The notes under the pieces: model-generated
Databases searched by the model: none
Told to the model about the DNA's origin: nothing
Seen by the model: only the letters and a program-made list of their open reading frames with translations
Source: Kluyvera cryocrescens NBRC 102467
Lineage (GTDB): Bacteria; Pseudomonadota; Gammaproteobacteria; Enterobacterales; Enterobacteriaceae
Reading direction: 5' to 3'
Assembly: GCF_001571285.1 (NCBI RefSeq)
Contig: NZ_BCTM01000007.1
Span: 124,001 to 188,000, forward strand
Length of the DNA stretch: 64,000 bases
Translations under genes and position numbers: made by a program
Shown here: positions 1 through 8,221 of the stretch, piece after piece
Position numbering within the stretch: position 1 is the stretch's first letter
Layout of the letters: the number at the start of each line of letters is the position of its first letter

Positions 1-386
1 GTAATGACCAGGAAGGCTTTGGCCTCTATCAACAATCTGACTTGGCAATTCAGGCCGCCGCCGCCAATCCGCACCAGCTGGTGCTGATGCTGTTTAACGG
101 TCTGATGGATGAGCTGGTTCGCGCGAAGAGCCACATCACCGCGCGCCGCTTTGAGCGCAAAGCACAGAGTATCAACAAGTGCATCGATATCCTCAATGCG
201 CTGACCAGCGCACTGGATTTTGACAAAGGCGGTGAGCTGGCGCTGAGCCTGGCCAACCTGTACGACTACTGCGTGTATCGCCTGTATGACGCGAGCCACA
301 ACCTGTCGGTGGAGAACATCGAAGAAGTGGAAGTGATCCTCGGCAATATCCAGGAAGGTTGGGAAAAAATGGGTCAGGCGGCATGA
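1..386 (+). CDS. lafC: Flagellar export chaperone FliS, lateral system (5' partial)
   Basis: Cytoplasmic chaperone that holds unpolymerised flagellin for the flagellar type III export gate. The frame is open from base 3, so the true start lies before the window. The visible part begins at a Gly-Leu-Tyr-Gln-Gln segment followed by the FliS signature ANPHQLVLMLFNG and then an all-helical body. A TTG at 42 is an internal codon, not a start. The stop overlaps the next start by four bases (ATGA). The order that follows (FliT-like, FliK, FliL, sigma-28, MotA, MotB) matches the lafC-D-E-F-S-T-U order of lateral/Flag-2 systems, not the layout of primary flagella in E. coli. The laf symbol is given by gene order. 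Confidence 0.85.
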   Translation, partial: NDQEGFGLYQQSDLAIQAAAANPHQLVLMLFNGLMDELVRAKSHITARRFERKAQSINKCIDILNALTSALDFDKGGELALSLANLYDYCVYRLYDASHNLSVENIEEVEVILGNIQEGWEKMGQAA

Positions 387-688
387 GTGCACTTCATTCC
401 ATCCAGGTTCTGACTCAGGCATTGCGGCAGGCCACGGAAGACCATAACTGGCCTGCCGTGGTTAACGTTGACGCCAAAATTGCCGAGCTGCTGCGCGCCA
501 TCCAGGGAAAAAGCCTGGAGGCGGCAGAGCGCGAGGCGATGGATGCACTCAAGAAGACGCACCAGCAGGCGCGTGATTACTGCCAGGGGCAAAGCGACAT
601 GCTGGCGGAAAAAATGAGCCTGTCGGTACGTAACAGGGAAGGGGCAACGGCGTATGCCTTATTTACGGATGAAGGAGCGATGCGCTAA
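383..688 (+). CDS. lafD: FliT-like lateral flagellar chaperone
   Basis: Short (101 aa) helical, charged protein between FliS and FliK, the position of the filament-cap chaperone FliT/LafD in lateral flagellar operons. The start at 383 is chosen because it overlaps the FliS stop as ATGA; an in-frame upstream ATG at 359 would overlap FliS further. No clear catalytic motif is expected or seen. Assignment rests mainly on size and gene order, since FliT proteins are poorly conserved. In the family the protein binds FliD and prevents premature assembly; that role is inferred here. Confidence 0.6.
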   Translation: MSALHSIQVLTQALRQATEDHNWPAVVNVDAKIAELLRAIQGKSLEAAEREAMDALKKTHQQARDYCQGQSDMLAEKMSLSVRNREGATAYALFTDEGAMR

Positions 689-1758
689 TGGATATTCTCA
701 ACCTTTCTCAAGGTGCTCTGAATGGATCCGGCCTGCCGATGCAGGCAGAACCGATTGCCGGGCAGGTCGCGCAAACCGATACCGCGCAAACGGCGGCAGG
801 ATTTAGCGATGCGCTGCTGAACGTTATCGATACGCTGATGGTCGGTCAGGGGCTGAACCCGACGCGTGACATCACCGTTAGCGCCAAGCCGCTGTCGCTG
901 GATGAAGACGACGAGACCACCGCTGATTTGCAGCAGTTGAGCGATGGGTTACTGAAAGATAATTCGCAGCAGCAGCTGCTGGAAACGCTGTTGATGACCA
1001 GCCAAATGCCAACGCAAAGCCCGGGCTATACCGGCACGGCCGCGCAGGCGGGCGATCTGCTCATGGCGAACGCCCAGACGCTGGCGGCTTCGCAAGGGCT
1101 GACGCGGGGAATTGCGCCGTCATTGCAGCAGCAGAATCCGGTGACGCCGATGCCGACCACGGGCACCGCCAACGCCGAATCCGCCGCGAGCGTGTTGCCG
1201 AGCAGCCAGCCCATTTCTCCAGCGCTAATGACGGCAATGACCCCGGTGGCGCCGGTGATGACGCAGGCGCTGGACGCCAGTAACGCGTCGACGCCGGTCA
1301 CGGCAACCGCCTCCGTGCCTGCCTCCACGCTGAAGCTGGATCCTGAACCTTCCCGCTGGAGCGAGCAGCTGCAAAGCGCGCTGGGCGACCGTTTGCAGGT
1401 GCAGGTTAAGCAGCAGATTCAACACGCCACTATCCGTCTTGATCCGCCGGATATGGGCAAAATCGATATCTCCATGCAGGTCGATAACGGTCGCGTGCAG
1501 GTGCAAATCAACGCCAGCCACGCCGAGGTTTATCGCGCGTTGCAGCAGACCAGCAACGATCTTCGCCAGAGTCTGACGGAACAGAACTTCGTTCAGGTCA
1601 ACGTGCAGGTGTCTTCCCAATCGGGCGGGCAGCAGCAGGGCAAAGGACAGCAATTTGCCGATCAACACAACGCCATTCAGGCGGGTGTGGAAATGGCGGC
1701 CGGGACAACAGCTTCGCAAGATCTTCGTGAAGATGACTCGGTTTTACTGACGGTTTAA
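688..1758 (+). CDS. lafE: Flagellar hook-length control protein FliK (LafE)
   Basis: Secreted molecular ruler that sets hook length and switches export specificity from hook to filament substrates. The 356-residue protein has a low-complexity Gln/Thr/Ala/Pro-rich middle and a conserved C-terminal Flg_hook domain (about residues 230-320) with the typical LDPPDMGKIDISM and VNVQVSS stretches. The start overlaps the preceding stop (TAATG). The variable linker and conserved end are what the family shows. It sits within the co-directional lateral flagellar operon and is probably co-translated with its neighbours. Confidence 0.88.
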   Translation: MDILNLSQGALNGSGLPMQAEPIAGQVAQTDTAQTAAGFSDALLNVIDTLMVGQGLNPTRDITVSAKPLSLDEDDETTADLQQLSDGLLKDNSQQQLLETLLMTSQMPTQSPGYTGTAAQAGDLLMANAQTLAASQGLTRGIAPSLQQQNPVTPMPTTGTANAESAASVLPSSQPISPALMTAMTPVAPVMTQALDASNASTPVTATASVPASTLKLDPEPSRWSEQLQSALGDRLQVQVKQQIQHATIRLDPPDMGKIDISMQVDNGRVQVQINASHAEVYRALQQTSNDLRQSLTEQNFVQVNVQVSSQSGGQQQGKGQQFADQHNAIQAGVEMAAGTTASQDLREDDSVLLTV

Positions 1759-1770
1759 GACAAGAACATT

Positions 1771-2241
1771 ATGAACGCAAAAACACTCTCTTTCGGTCTC
1801 ATTATCGCCCTCGTGACTGCCATGCTGGCGGCCGGCATGACGGTAGTGGGTACCCATTTACTGCGTATGGACGAAGCGACAGGCAGCAGCTTTTTATCCG
1901 GATTATTCACCAGCTCTTCTAAAGAGTCGGTGGAGTTTGTGGAAATTAAAAATGTGGTGATCACCCTGAAGGGGAAAACCCAAAAAGAACGCTACCTGCT
2001 GCTGGAACTGAACTTAGCCACCAACAACCCGGAGCATTCCCGCCGTGCGCAGGACATGATCCCGGCGGTGCGTGGAGCGACCGTCAGCCTGCTTTCCGAT
2101 CTCGACTACGACGAGGTACGGGCAATGAGCGTAAGCGATCTGCACGGCAAGCTGATGGAAGCCTACGCCGTGCGTTTTAGTAGCCTGAAGATGAACGTCC
2201 CGTTTGACGACGTCATCATCAGCAAAATGGTTTTCCAGTGA
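1771..2241 (+). CDS. lafF: Flagellar basal-body protein FliL (LafF)
   Basis: Single-pass inner-membrane protein that supports stator function around the flagellar motor. The 156 aa sequence opens with a hydrophobic segment (about residues 7-27) followed by a periplasmic FliL domain containing 'RYLLLELNLATNN' and a C-terminal DDVIISKMVFQ. Length agrees with the family. It lies between FliK and the lateral sigma factor, the LafF position. It starts 12 bases after the FliK stop. Confidence 0.82.
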   Translation: MNAKTLSFGLIIALVTAMLAAGMTVVGTHLLRMDEATGSSFLSGLFTSSSKESVEFVEIKNVVITLKGKTQKERYLLLELNLATNNPEHSRRAQDMIPAVRGATVSLLSDLDYDEVRAMSVSDLHGKLMEAYAVRFSSLKMNVPFDDVIISKMVFQ

Positions 2242-2254
2242 TAGATACGCCGCA

Positions 2255-2956
2255 ATGGAAATGATGGATTTTATTGCGAGTGACACCCTGACTCCGGCAG
2301 ATGAGGCGCGGTACGTCAGCGCATATCTGCCGCTGGTTAACAGAGTGGTGAAACAGCTTTCGTACCAGACCAGCAGCGTCATCGACCGGGAAGATATGGA
2401 ACAGATCGCGCTGATGGGGCTGCTGACGTCGCTGCGTCGCTATGGCCACCCGGATGAGCAGTTTGCTGCCTATGCCGTACAGCGCGTTCGCGGCGCGGTA
2501 CTGGATGAGCTGCGCCTGCTCGACTGGCGTCCCCGCCGCCTGCGGCAAAAGACGCATAAATTGAACGACGGTATCCGCGAAATTGCGCGCCAACTCGGGC
2601 GGACGCCCAGCTTCGAGGATATTAACCGCCATCTGTCGATCACGGCAGAGGAGTACCAGGAATACTTATTGCTGGATTGCGCCAAAACGATAGAGAGCCT
2701 GGATGAGCTGTTAGGGAATGACGTTCACGCAGGTGCGCTGGACAGTCGTCCGCTGGAGGACGAAGTCATCGTCAGCCGGACTCTGCGAAGCGCGCTGGCA
2801 GCGCTTGACGAGCGTGAACAGCTGATCCTGACGCTTTATTACCAGCATGAAATGAGCCTGAAAGAGATTGCGCTGGTGCTCGAGTTAACCGAGGCCAGAG
2901 TGTGTCAGCTCAATAAGAAAATCGCCCAAAAAATTCAGTCTTTTTTCGATAAGTGA
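2255..2956 (+). CDS. lafS: Sigma-28 type RNA polymerase sigma factor for lateral flagella (LafS)
   Basis: FliA-family sigma factor expected to direct RNA polymerase to late lateral-flagellar promoters. Region 2 is visible near the N-terminus (LVNRVV...DREDMEQIALMGLL...RVRGAVLDELR), region 3 in the middle, and a C-terminal region 4 helix-turn-helix (SLKEIALVLELTEARVCQL). ATG 2255 gives a 233-residue protein, close to FliA length; an upstream in-frame ATG at 2204 would lie inside fliL. Its location between FliL and MotA matches LafS of Aeromonas, Vibrio and enterobacterial Flag-2 loci. An anti-sigma partner (FlgM) is not in the window. Confidence 0.88.
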   Translation: MEMMDFIASDTLTPADEARYVSAYLPLVNRVVKQLSYQTSSVIDREDMEQIALMGLLTSLRRYGHPDEQFAAYAVQRVRGAVLDELRLLDWRPRRLRQKTHKLNDGIREIARQLGRTPSFEDINRHLSITAEEYQEYLLLDCAKTIESLDELLGNDVHAGALDSRPLEDEVIVSRTLRSALAALDEREQLILTLYYQHEMSLKEIALVLELTEARVCQLNKKIAQKIQSFFDK

Positions 2957-2963
2957 AAGAGTT

Positions 2964-3827
2964 ATGCAGAAACTATTCGGTATCATCATCATCATGGGGT
3001 GTGTGGTCGGCGGCTTTATTATGTCGGGCGGCCAGCTCTCTTCTTTCTGGCAGCCGGGTGAAATCATCATCATTTTGGGTGCAGGTCTGGGGGCGATGGT
3101 TCTCGCCAACCCACGCGCCGTGCTGGCGGAAATGTATCGCCAGTTCCGCGGCATCATGCGTAAGAATGAATACACCAACGAGTATCAGCGTCAGCTGTTG
3201 ATGTTGCTCTATGAACTGTTGGAACTGGTGCAGGACGGTGGTTTGAAGGTGCTCGATGAACACATCGAATCGCCGGAAAACAGCCCGCTGTTCCAGAAGT
3301 ACCCGCTGATGCTGCGTGATAAAGCGCTGGTCACGTTTATCTCCGATAACTTCCGCCTGATGGCGATGGGTAAGATTAACGAGCACGAGCTGGAAGGGAT
3401 CCTTGAGCAAGAGTTGGGGGCAATGGAAGAGAACCTGTTGCAGCCATCTCGCTCTTTACAGCGTACCGCAGAAGCAATGCCGGGCTTCGGTATCTGTGCG
3501 GCGGTACTGGGGATCATTATCACGATGCAGTCTATCGACGGTTCTATCGCCGTCATCGGCGTGAAGGTCGCGGCCGCGCTGGTGGGGACCTTCCTCGGCG
3601 TATTCTTCTGCTATTGCTTAATGGATCCGGTGGCAAATGCCATGGAGCAGCGTACTAAAAAACAGATCGCGGTGCTGGAATGTGTGCGTACCGTGCTGGT
3701 GAATCATGTTGCCGGCAAGCCAACGCTGCTGGCAGTGGATGCGGGGCGTAAAATGCTGCCGATGGACACCAAACCAACGTTTGCCACGCTGGATGGCTGG
3801 GTCAACCAGATGGTGGGTGAGTCCTGA
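2964..3827 (+). CDS. lafT: Flagellar motor stator protein MotA (LafT)
   Basis: Inner-membrane stator subunit that forms the ion channel with MotB and pushes on the rotor. The 287 aa protein shows four hydrophobic segments (about residues 3-25, 32-52, 168-190, 200-222) and the MotA motif MPGFGICAAVLGIIITM. The large cytoplasmic loop between helices 2 and 3 carries the charged rotor-contact region. It begins 7 bases after the sigma factor with a GAAAGAG ribosome site, and its stop overlaps the motB start (TGATG), indicating translational coupling. Ion preference (proton or sodium) cannot be read reliably from sequence. Confidence 0.9.
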   Translation: MQKLFGIIIIMGCVVGGFIMSGGQLSSFWQPGEIIIILGAGLGAMVLANPRAVLAEMYRQFRGIMRKNEYTNEYQRQLLMLLYELLELVQDGGLKVLDEHIESPENSPLFQKYPLMLRDKALVTFISDNFRLMAMGKINEHELEGILEQELGAMEENLLQPSRSLQRTAEAMPGFGICAAVLGIIITMQSIDGSIAVIGVKVAAALVGTFLGVFFCYCLMDPVANAMEQRTKKQIAVLECVRTVLVNHVAGKPTLLAVDAGRKMLPMDTKPTFATLDGWVNQMVGES

Positions 3828-4756
3828 TGCGAGGCCGCAACAAAGAACATACCACGATCATCAAGCGTTCCTCGCGCAAAAGCCATGATGCGATGCATGG
3901 CGGCGCGTGGAAGGTGGCTTTTGCCGACTTTACGCTGGCGATGATGGCACTGTTCATGGTGCTGTGGATCATGGGCGCGGTGACGGAAGAAGAGCGCAAA
4001 GAGATTGTTTCACTGCTGCACGGTGAATCTATTTTTGAAGGCAACGCCATTACCCCGGTGACCCAAAAAGACGGCAACGGTGGGCAGATCTCACTGATCG
4101 GCGGGCGTCATGATGCGAGCGAAGGGCAGCCAAAAAACCAGGTCAAAACCGAGGCTGAACTCGCGCAGCAGGTCAATAAAACGGAAAGCCTGGATGCGGT
4201 CAACGGTCGCTCTAAAAATGAGATCGAAGACCTGGCGCGCATGATCATGAAGATCACATCTGACTACAATGCGCAGGCTAACCTGAAAATGGAGATTGTC
4301 CCGCAGGGGCTGCGAATTCTGGTTACCGATGACCAGAAGCGCGAGATGTTCCAGCGTAGTAGCGCCATTCTGACGCCGTTCTTTAAACGCCTGTTGACCG
4401 AGTTTGCGCCCGAACTGAATAAGATCGACAACAAAATCATCATTACCGGGCATACCGATGCCACCCGTTTCCGTGACCAGGAGCTGTACAACAACTGGAA
4501 TCTCTCCGGCGAACGTGCGATGCAGGCGCGTAAGGTGCTGACCCGCAGCGGTCTGGATGCCAGCAAAATCTTGCAGGTCAGCGGCATGGCGGATCAAATG
4601 CTGCTCGATCCTAACAACCCATTAAGCTCGGCAAATCGCCGTATCGAAATCATGGTCCTGACGCACTCCGCCAGCGACACGTTGTATCAGTTCTTTGGCC
4701 AGCACGGTGAAAATATCATCAAGCCGCTGACCGAAAAGCTGTCTAACACCCGTTAA
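3827..4756 (+). CDS. lafU: Flagellar motor stator protein MotB (LafU)
   Basis: Stator subunit anchoring the motor to peptidoglycan. The N-terminus is short and basic, followed by one transmembrane helix containing the Asp that binds the ion (VAFADFTLAMMALFMVLW). The periplasmic half is an OmpA-like peptidoglycan-binding domain with the signature IIITGHTDATRFRD and the ending SSANRRIEI. At 309 residues it is full length; in E. coli K-12 the lafU remnant is truncated. It is translationally coupled to motA and is the last recognisable flagellar gene of the cluster. Confidence 0.9.
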   Translation: MRGRNKEHTTIIKRSSRKSHDAMHGGAWKVAFADFTLAMMALFMVLWIMGAVTEEERKEIVSLLHGESIFEGNAITPVTQKDGNGGQISLIGGRHDASEGQPKNQVKTEAELAQQVNKTESLDAVNGRSKNEIEDLARMIMKITSDYNAQANLKMEIVPQGLRILVTDDQKREMFQRSSAILTPFFKRLLTEFAPELNKIDNKIIITGHTDATRFRDQELYNNWNLSGERAMQARKVLTRSGLDASKILQVSGMADQMLLDPNNPLSSANRRIEIMVLTHSASDTLYQFFGQHGENIIKPLTEKLSNTR

Positions 4757-4772
4757 CCTGATAGTTAAAGTT

Positions 4773-5567
4773 GTGAAACGTTTCTTCCTTATCATCCTTT
4801 TCGTACCCGTTCGGGCGTTTACCGCCCAATGGGTACCGCTTTTTTCTCTCTTTTTAATGCTGCTGATGCCGATGAGCTACGTCAGCGCAAAGCCGCTGTC
4901 CGCCAAAACGACAGAAGCCGTGACCGACAGCGAAGCGCTAAAGCGCAAACAAAACCGCGCCCGCCTGCTGGCCAAAGCCAAAAAACGCACCGTCGTGGTA
5001 CCGCAGACGCCGGAGCAAAAGCGTCGTGAACTGGCGCAGAAGCTAGCCGACCGTGCGAAGAATCGTGAAATGCTGGCCATGCATAAGCGCTGGCAACCCG
5101 GCGCCCTTGGCGGTTCGGAAACGTTGTGGAACGACGTGCAGGAAGGCAAGGTCGCGGCAACATCCAGTAAACCGCAAAAGAGTTTCCGCCTGCGAACCGT
5201 CCTCAGCCGTCTGCATGACCAGCTAGGAAAACCCTATCTGTGGGGCGGCAATAGCCCGACGGACGGCTTCGACTGTAGCGGACTGGTGTTCTACGCCTTT
5301 AACCACGTACTGGACCGTAAGCTCCCGCGCACGGCCAACGGCATGTTCCGCGATGACGGCCTGAAGTCCGTGCATCGCGGCAGCCTGAAACAGGGGGATT
5401 TGGTCTTCTTTAACATTAACCAACGCCCCGGCGCCGACCACGTTGGCGTCTATCTCGGTGATGGCCGCTTTATCGAAGCGCCGCGTACCGGGCTAAAAAT
5501 TCGTATTAGCAAGTTGTCCGATGACTTCTGGCAATCACATTACCTTGGCGCACGTCGCGTCCTGTAA
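4773..5567 (+). CDS. NlpC/P60 family peptidoglycan hydrolase
   Basis: Secreted cysteine peptidase of the NlpC/P60 family, expected to cut D-Glu-Dpm type cross-links or stem peptides in murein. GTG 4773 gives 264 aa with a hydrophobic leader (about residues 3-36), a basic helical linker rich in Lys/Arg, then the catalytic domain: nucleophile Cys168 in DCSG, His223 in DHVGVYLG. The third polar position (FIEAP, Glu235) carries Glu where many members have His. It starts 16 bases after motB on the same strand, so it may be transcribed with the flagellar operon and might open the wall for flagellum or stator insertion; that link is inferred. Confidence 0.85.
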   Translation: MKRFFLIILFVPVRAFTAQWVPLFSLFLMLLMPMSYVSAKPLSAKTTEAVTDSEALKRKQNRARLLAKAKKRTVVVPQTPEQKRRELAQKLADRAKNREMLAMHKRWQPGALGGSETLWNDVQEGKVAATSSKPQKSFRLRTVLSRLHDQLGKPYLWGGNSPTDGFDCSGLVFYAFNHVLDRKLPRTANGMFRDDGLKSVHRGSLKQGDLVFFNINQRPGADHVGVYLGDGRFIEAPRTGLKIRISKLSDDFWQSHYLGARRVL

Positions 5568-5595
5568 AAACACTTTCTGAATTGAGACCGTAACC

Positions 5596-6645
5596 ATGAC
5601 TGCAACCCGTATGAAATTCGCCATTGATGATGGTTCAACCAACGTAAAAATCAGCTGGATTGAGAACGGCACCCTGAAAACCGTGGTGTCACCAAACTCG
5701 TTCCGTAAAGACTGGAAAAGCGCGGCGCTGCTGCGCGGCCAGTCGGTGTACAACTACACCATCGGCACCACCAAATACACTTATGACGCGACGTCAGACA
5801 AAGCGCTGTCTACCACCCATATCGACTACCAATATGATGATCTGAACCTGCTGGCAGTACACCATGCGCTGCTGCTGACCGGCCTCGCGCCGTGCGACGT
5901 TGAAGTGATTGTGACGCTGCCAATCACCCAGTTCTACAACCCGGACGACTGCCAGCGCAACGAAAGCCGCATTGAAGCGAAACGTCGTAACCTGATGCGC
6001 GATATCTCGCTCAACAAAGGCGAGCTGTTCCGTATTGCTGACGTCCAGGTCATGCCAGAAAGCCTGCCGGCGGCGCTGTCGCATTTGCTGAATTCCAACG
6101 TCACCGAGTTCACCAAATCGCTGGTGATCGACTGCGGTGGAACCACGCTGGATATGGGCGTTATCGTCGGTGAATTTGACGATGTCTCGGCGATTTACGG
6201 CAACAACGAAATCGGCGTGGCGATGGTGACCGACGCCACCCGTAAGCTGCTGGCGGCGGCCGATAGCGACTCCAGCTATCTGGTGGCGAACGAACTGATT
6301 AAACGTCGCCACGACATGGATTTCGTGAAGAGCGTGATTAACGATGAATCGCGCATTGAAGAGATCCTCGAGCGCGTTGAAATCAAAATCCAGGAACTGG
6401 GTGACCAGGTGGCTTACGAAGCGAAGAAATTCGCCAAGAACCCGAACCGTGTGTATCTGGTCGGCGGCGGCGCACATCTGATTGAGTCTGCGGTCCGTGA
6501 AACCTATGCCACGCTCGGCGATCGCGTTGTGACCATCGAAAATCCGCAAAGCGCGTTGTCCCGCGAAATTTGCCTGTATCACGCTGACTCCGGCGTTGAA
6601 ACGGTCGCGGCTCCGCACATGGCTGAGGTGGGCGACGATGAGTAA
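5596..6645 (+). CDS. parM: ParM/StbA-family actin-like ATPase
   Basis: Actin-fold filament-forming ATPase of the plasmid-segregation ParM/StbA family. The 349 aa protein keeps the family landmarks: phosphate-1 loop DDGSTN (residues 11-16), the SPNSF and VHHALL segments, the TLPITQFY stretch, phosphate-2 DCGGTTLDMG with Asp179, and the adenosine motif VGGGAHLI near residue 290. Resemblance to plasmid R1 ParM runs the whole length. It is followed by a coupled partner gene (overlap 8 bases), the parM-parR arrangement, but only 28 bases separate it from the NlpC/P60 gene, leaving no room for a classical upstream parC centromere. Presence in a chromosome beside flagellar and EAL genes is unusual. 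Function here is unknown. Confidence 0.85.
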   Translation: MTATRMKFAIDDGSTNVKISWIENGTLKTVVSPNSFRKDWKSAALLRGQSVYNYTIGTTKYTYDATSDKALSTTHIDYQYDDLNLLAVHHALLLTGLAPCDVEVIVTLPITQFYNPDDCQRNESRIEAKRRNLMRDISLNKGELFRIADVQVMPESLPAALSHLLNSNVTEFTKSLVIDCGGTTLDMGVIVGEFDDVSAIYGNNEIGVAMVTDATRKLLAAADSDSSYLVANELIKRRHDMDFVKSVINDESRIEEILERVEIKIQELGDQVAYEAKKFAKNPNRVYLVGGGAHLIESAVRETYATLGDRVVTIENPQSALSREICLYHADSGVETVAAPHMAEVGDDE

Positions 6646-7312
6646 CAGGCACATTCGCCGCGTTAATCTCTCGCTGCATTTGTCGCCAGAACACTCGCGC
6701 GCCGATCTGCGCGCGATGCTGCAACTGAAGAAATGGCATCAGGAGCTTAATCAAACGGGAAGTCATCCCGGCGATGCCAATATGGAAATGCGCCGCTTCC
6801 ATCGCAATGTCTATCTCGCCGGGCTGCAGCTCCAACTGCTGAACCCGCAGCTTTGCAGCCACGTTGCCGAATCGATGGGCCGCGAGAAGCTGACGCTTGA
6901 CGCGCTGTGCGGTGAGCTGGTGAGCGCACAGTTGCTGCCGATCCCGCCGGGTGAAGCGCCTGCTCCGGCGACCGAACCGGCAGCATCCAGCGATGATTTC
7001 AGTAAACAGCAGCTGCGGCAGATGCGCGCGTTGATGTCCGACGCGCTGTCTCGCCTGCCAGCACCAGCACCTGCGGCGGCAGCGGATGACGCCTCTCGCG
7101 AGGAGTTAACTCTGCTGCGTGGCGAAGTCGCCCAGCTCAAAACGCTGCTTAATCAGCAGCACCTGCTGTTGCAACAGCTACGCCTGTCTGGCCGCGCTGC
7201 GGCACCGGCGGCGGATAATACCAGGAGCGGGCAGACGGAAGAGCTGGACCTGAGTACCTTGGGAGCCCCTGCGCAGAAAATGAAGCAGATCCGCCAGAAA
7301 GGGATTTTCTAA
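6638..7312 (+). CDS. ParR/StbB-like partner of the ParM homologue
   Basis: A 224 aa protein whose start at 6638 overlaps the parM stop. The first 75 residues are basic and helical (RHIRRVNLSLHL, then LKKWHQEL), compatible with a DNA-binding ParR/StbB-type domain. The middle is an Ala/Pro-rich linker, followed by a short coiled coil (EELTLLRGEVAQLKTLLNQQ) and a basic tail ending MKQIRQKGIF. In ParMRC systems the partner C-terminus binds the filament end, and the basic hydrophobic tail could do so. The assignment rests on position and general composition, not on a definite motif; it is longer than R1 ParR (117 aa). Confidence 0.6.
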   Translation: MSNRHIRRVNLSLHLSPEHSRADLRAMLQLKKWHQELNQTGSHPGDANMEMRRFHRNVYLAGLQLQLLNPQLCSHVAESMGREKLTLDALCGELVSAQLLPIPPGEAPAPATEPAASSDDFSKQQLRQMRALMSDALSRLPAPAPAAAADDASREELTLLRGEVAQLKTLLNQQHLLLQQLRLSGRAAAPAADNTRSGQTEELDLSTLGAPAQKMKQIRQKGIF

Positions 7313-7403
7313 GCGACGGCGGCACGCTTTATTCCCGGTGATGCTTAAGTTTTTACGCTTAAGGCCGCTTTGTCTGAACAGGTTGTTTCTGTGAGAAGTC
7401 GAT

Positions 7404-8195
7404 ATGGACAAGAGTATTCATTACGTCATTCGCTGTGTTGAAGACGCAAAGTTCGACATGGGCATTGATTTCGTCATTCAGCCTATCTTCGATTTATCCC
7501 GCTTTGCCTGCATCGGTGGCGAAGTGCTGGTGCGCGGGACCCATCGCCGCAACGTGGTGCCGCCCGCGGAGTTCATTCAGCAGCTTGAAGAAAACGGCAC
7601 TATTGTTGAGATGGGCTATTATGTGATGGAAAAAGCGCTGACGTTTATTGCGCAAAAACACGTTGATACGCAAGAAGAGTATCTGTTTACGCTCAATATT
7701 TCGGCCGTGCAGCTCAACGATGTCGATTTTGCCTTCCACGCGCTCGCTATCGTGACGCGGCTGAAGCTGTGTACGGCACAGTTGGTGTTTGAAATAACCC
7801 AAAGCGCAGTGCCGCTGACCGAGGCAGCGCGTGAAAACCTGCAAATGCTACAGGAAGCTGGGATCAACATCGCCTGGGACGGCATCGGTTCACTTGAAGC
7901 CCTCAGCGAACGGCTGGCGTTCTGGGAGCCTGATTATATTAAGCTCGATCGTAGTTGCCTGGGCCACGGCAAGCAGGCGGTGACGGAGCAGATGCTACAG
8001 CTTATCGCCGAGCATGACGCCGACGTGGTCATCGAAGGCGTAGAAAACTATACGCAGATCTCCAGTATGCTGAAGCAGGGTGTGAAATACGGCCAGGGTT
8101 ACCTGTTTTCCCGGCCAATTAGCAAAGAGAGCTTCCAGCGTGAATATATGCAGCACCAACAGGTGAAGACCCACGCATCGTCTACGCTGCGGTAA
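7404..8195 (+). CDS. EAL-domain protein with degenerate active site
   Basis: Single-domain EAL protein (263 aa) with no membrane segment or sensor domain. Fold landmarks are present: GGEVLVRG (Glu40, EVL in place of EAL), NIS, FEIT, IKLDRS, IEGVENY and QGYLFSRPI. The metal-binding DDFGTG motif has become WDGIGS: Asp159 remains, but the second Asp is Gly160. Loss of this residue usually abolishes c-di-GMP hydrolysis, so the protein is more likely a c-di-GMP receptor or protein-interaction module, as for E. coli YdiV. It lies between the ParM pair and an intact EAL protein and may regulate the flagellar cluster; that is inference. Confidence 0.85.
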   Translation: MDKSIHYVIRCVEDAKFDMGIDFVIQPIFDLSRFACIGGEVLVRGTHRRNVVPPAEFIQQLEENGTIVEMGYYVMEKALTFIAQKHVDTQEEYLFTLNISAVQLNDVDFAFHALAIVTRLKLCTAQLVFEITQSAVPLTEAARENLQMLQEAGINIAWDGIGSLEALSERLAFWEPDYIKLDRSCLGHGKQAVTEQMLQLIAEHDADVVIEGVENYTQISSMLKQGVKYGQGYLFSRPISKESFQREYMQHQQVKTHASSTLR

Positions 8196-8221
8196 GTGAT
8201 TCGTCAAAGAGAATAGGCGCG

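Noticed and set aside
5568-5595. parC-type centromere upstream of parM
   Set aside because: Only 28 bases separate the genes and no iterons are visible.
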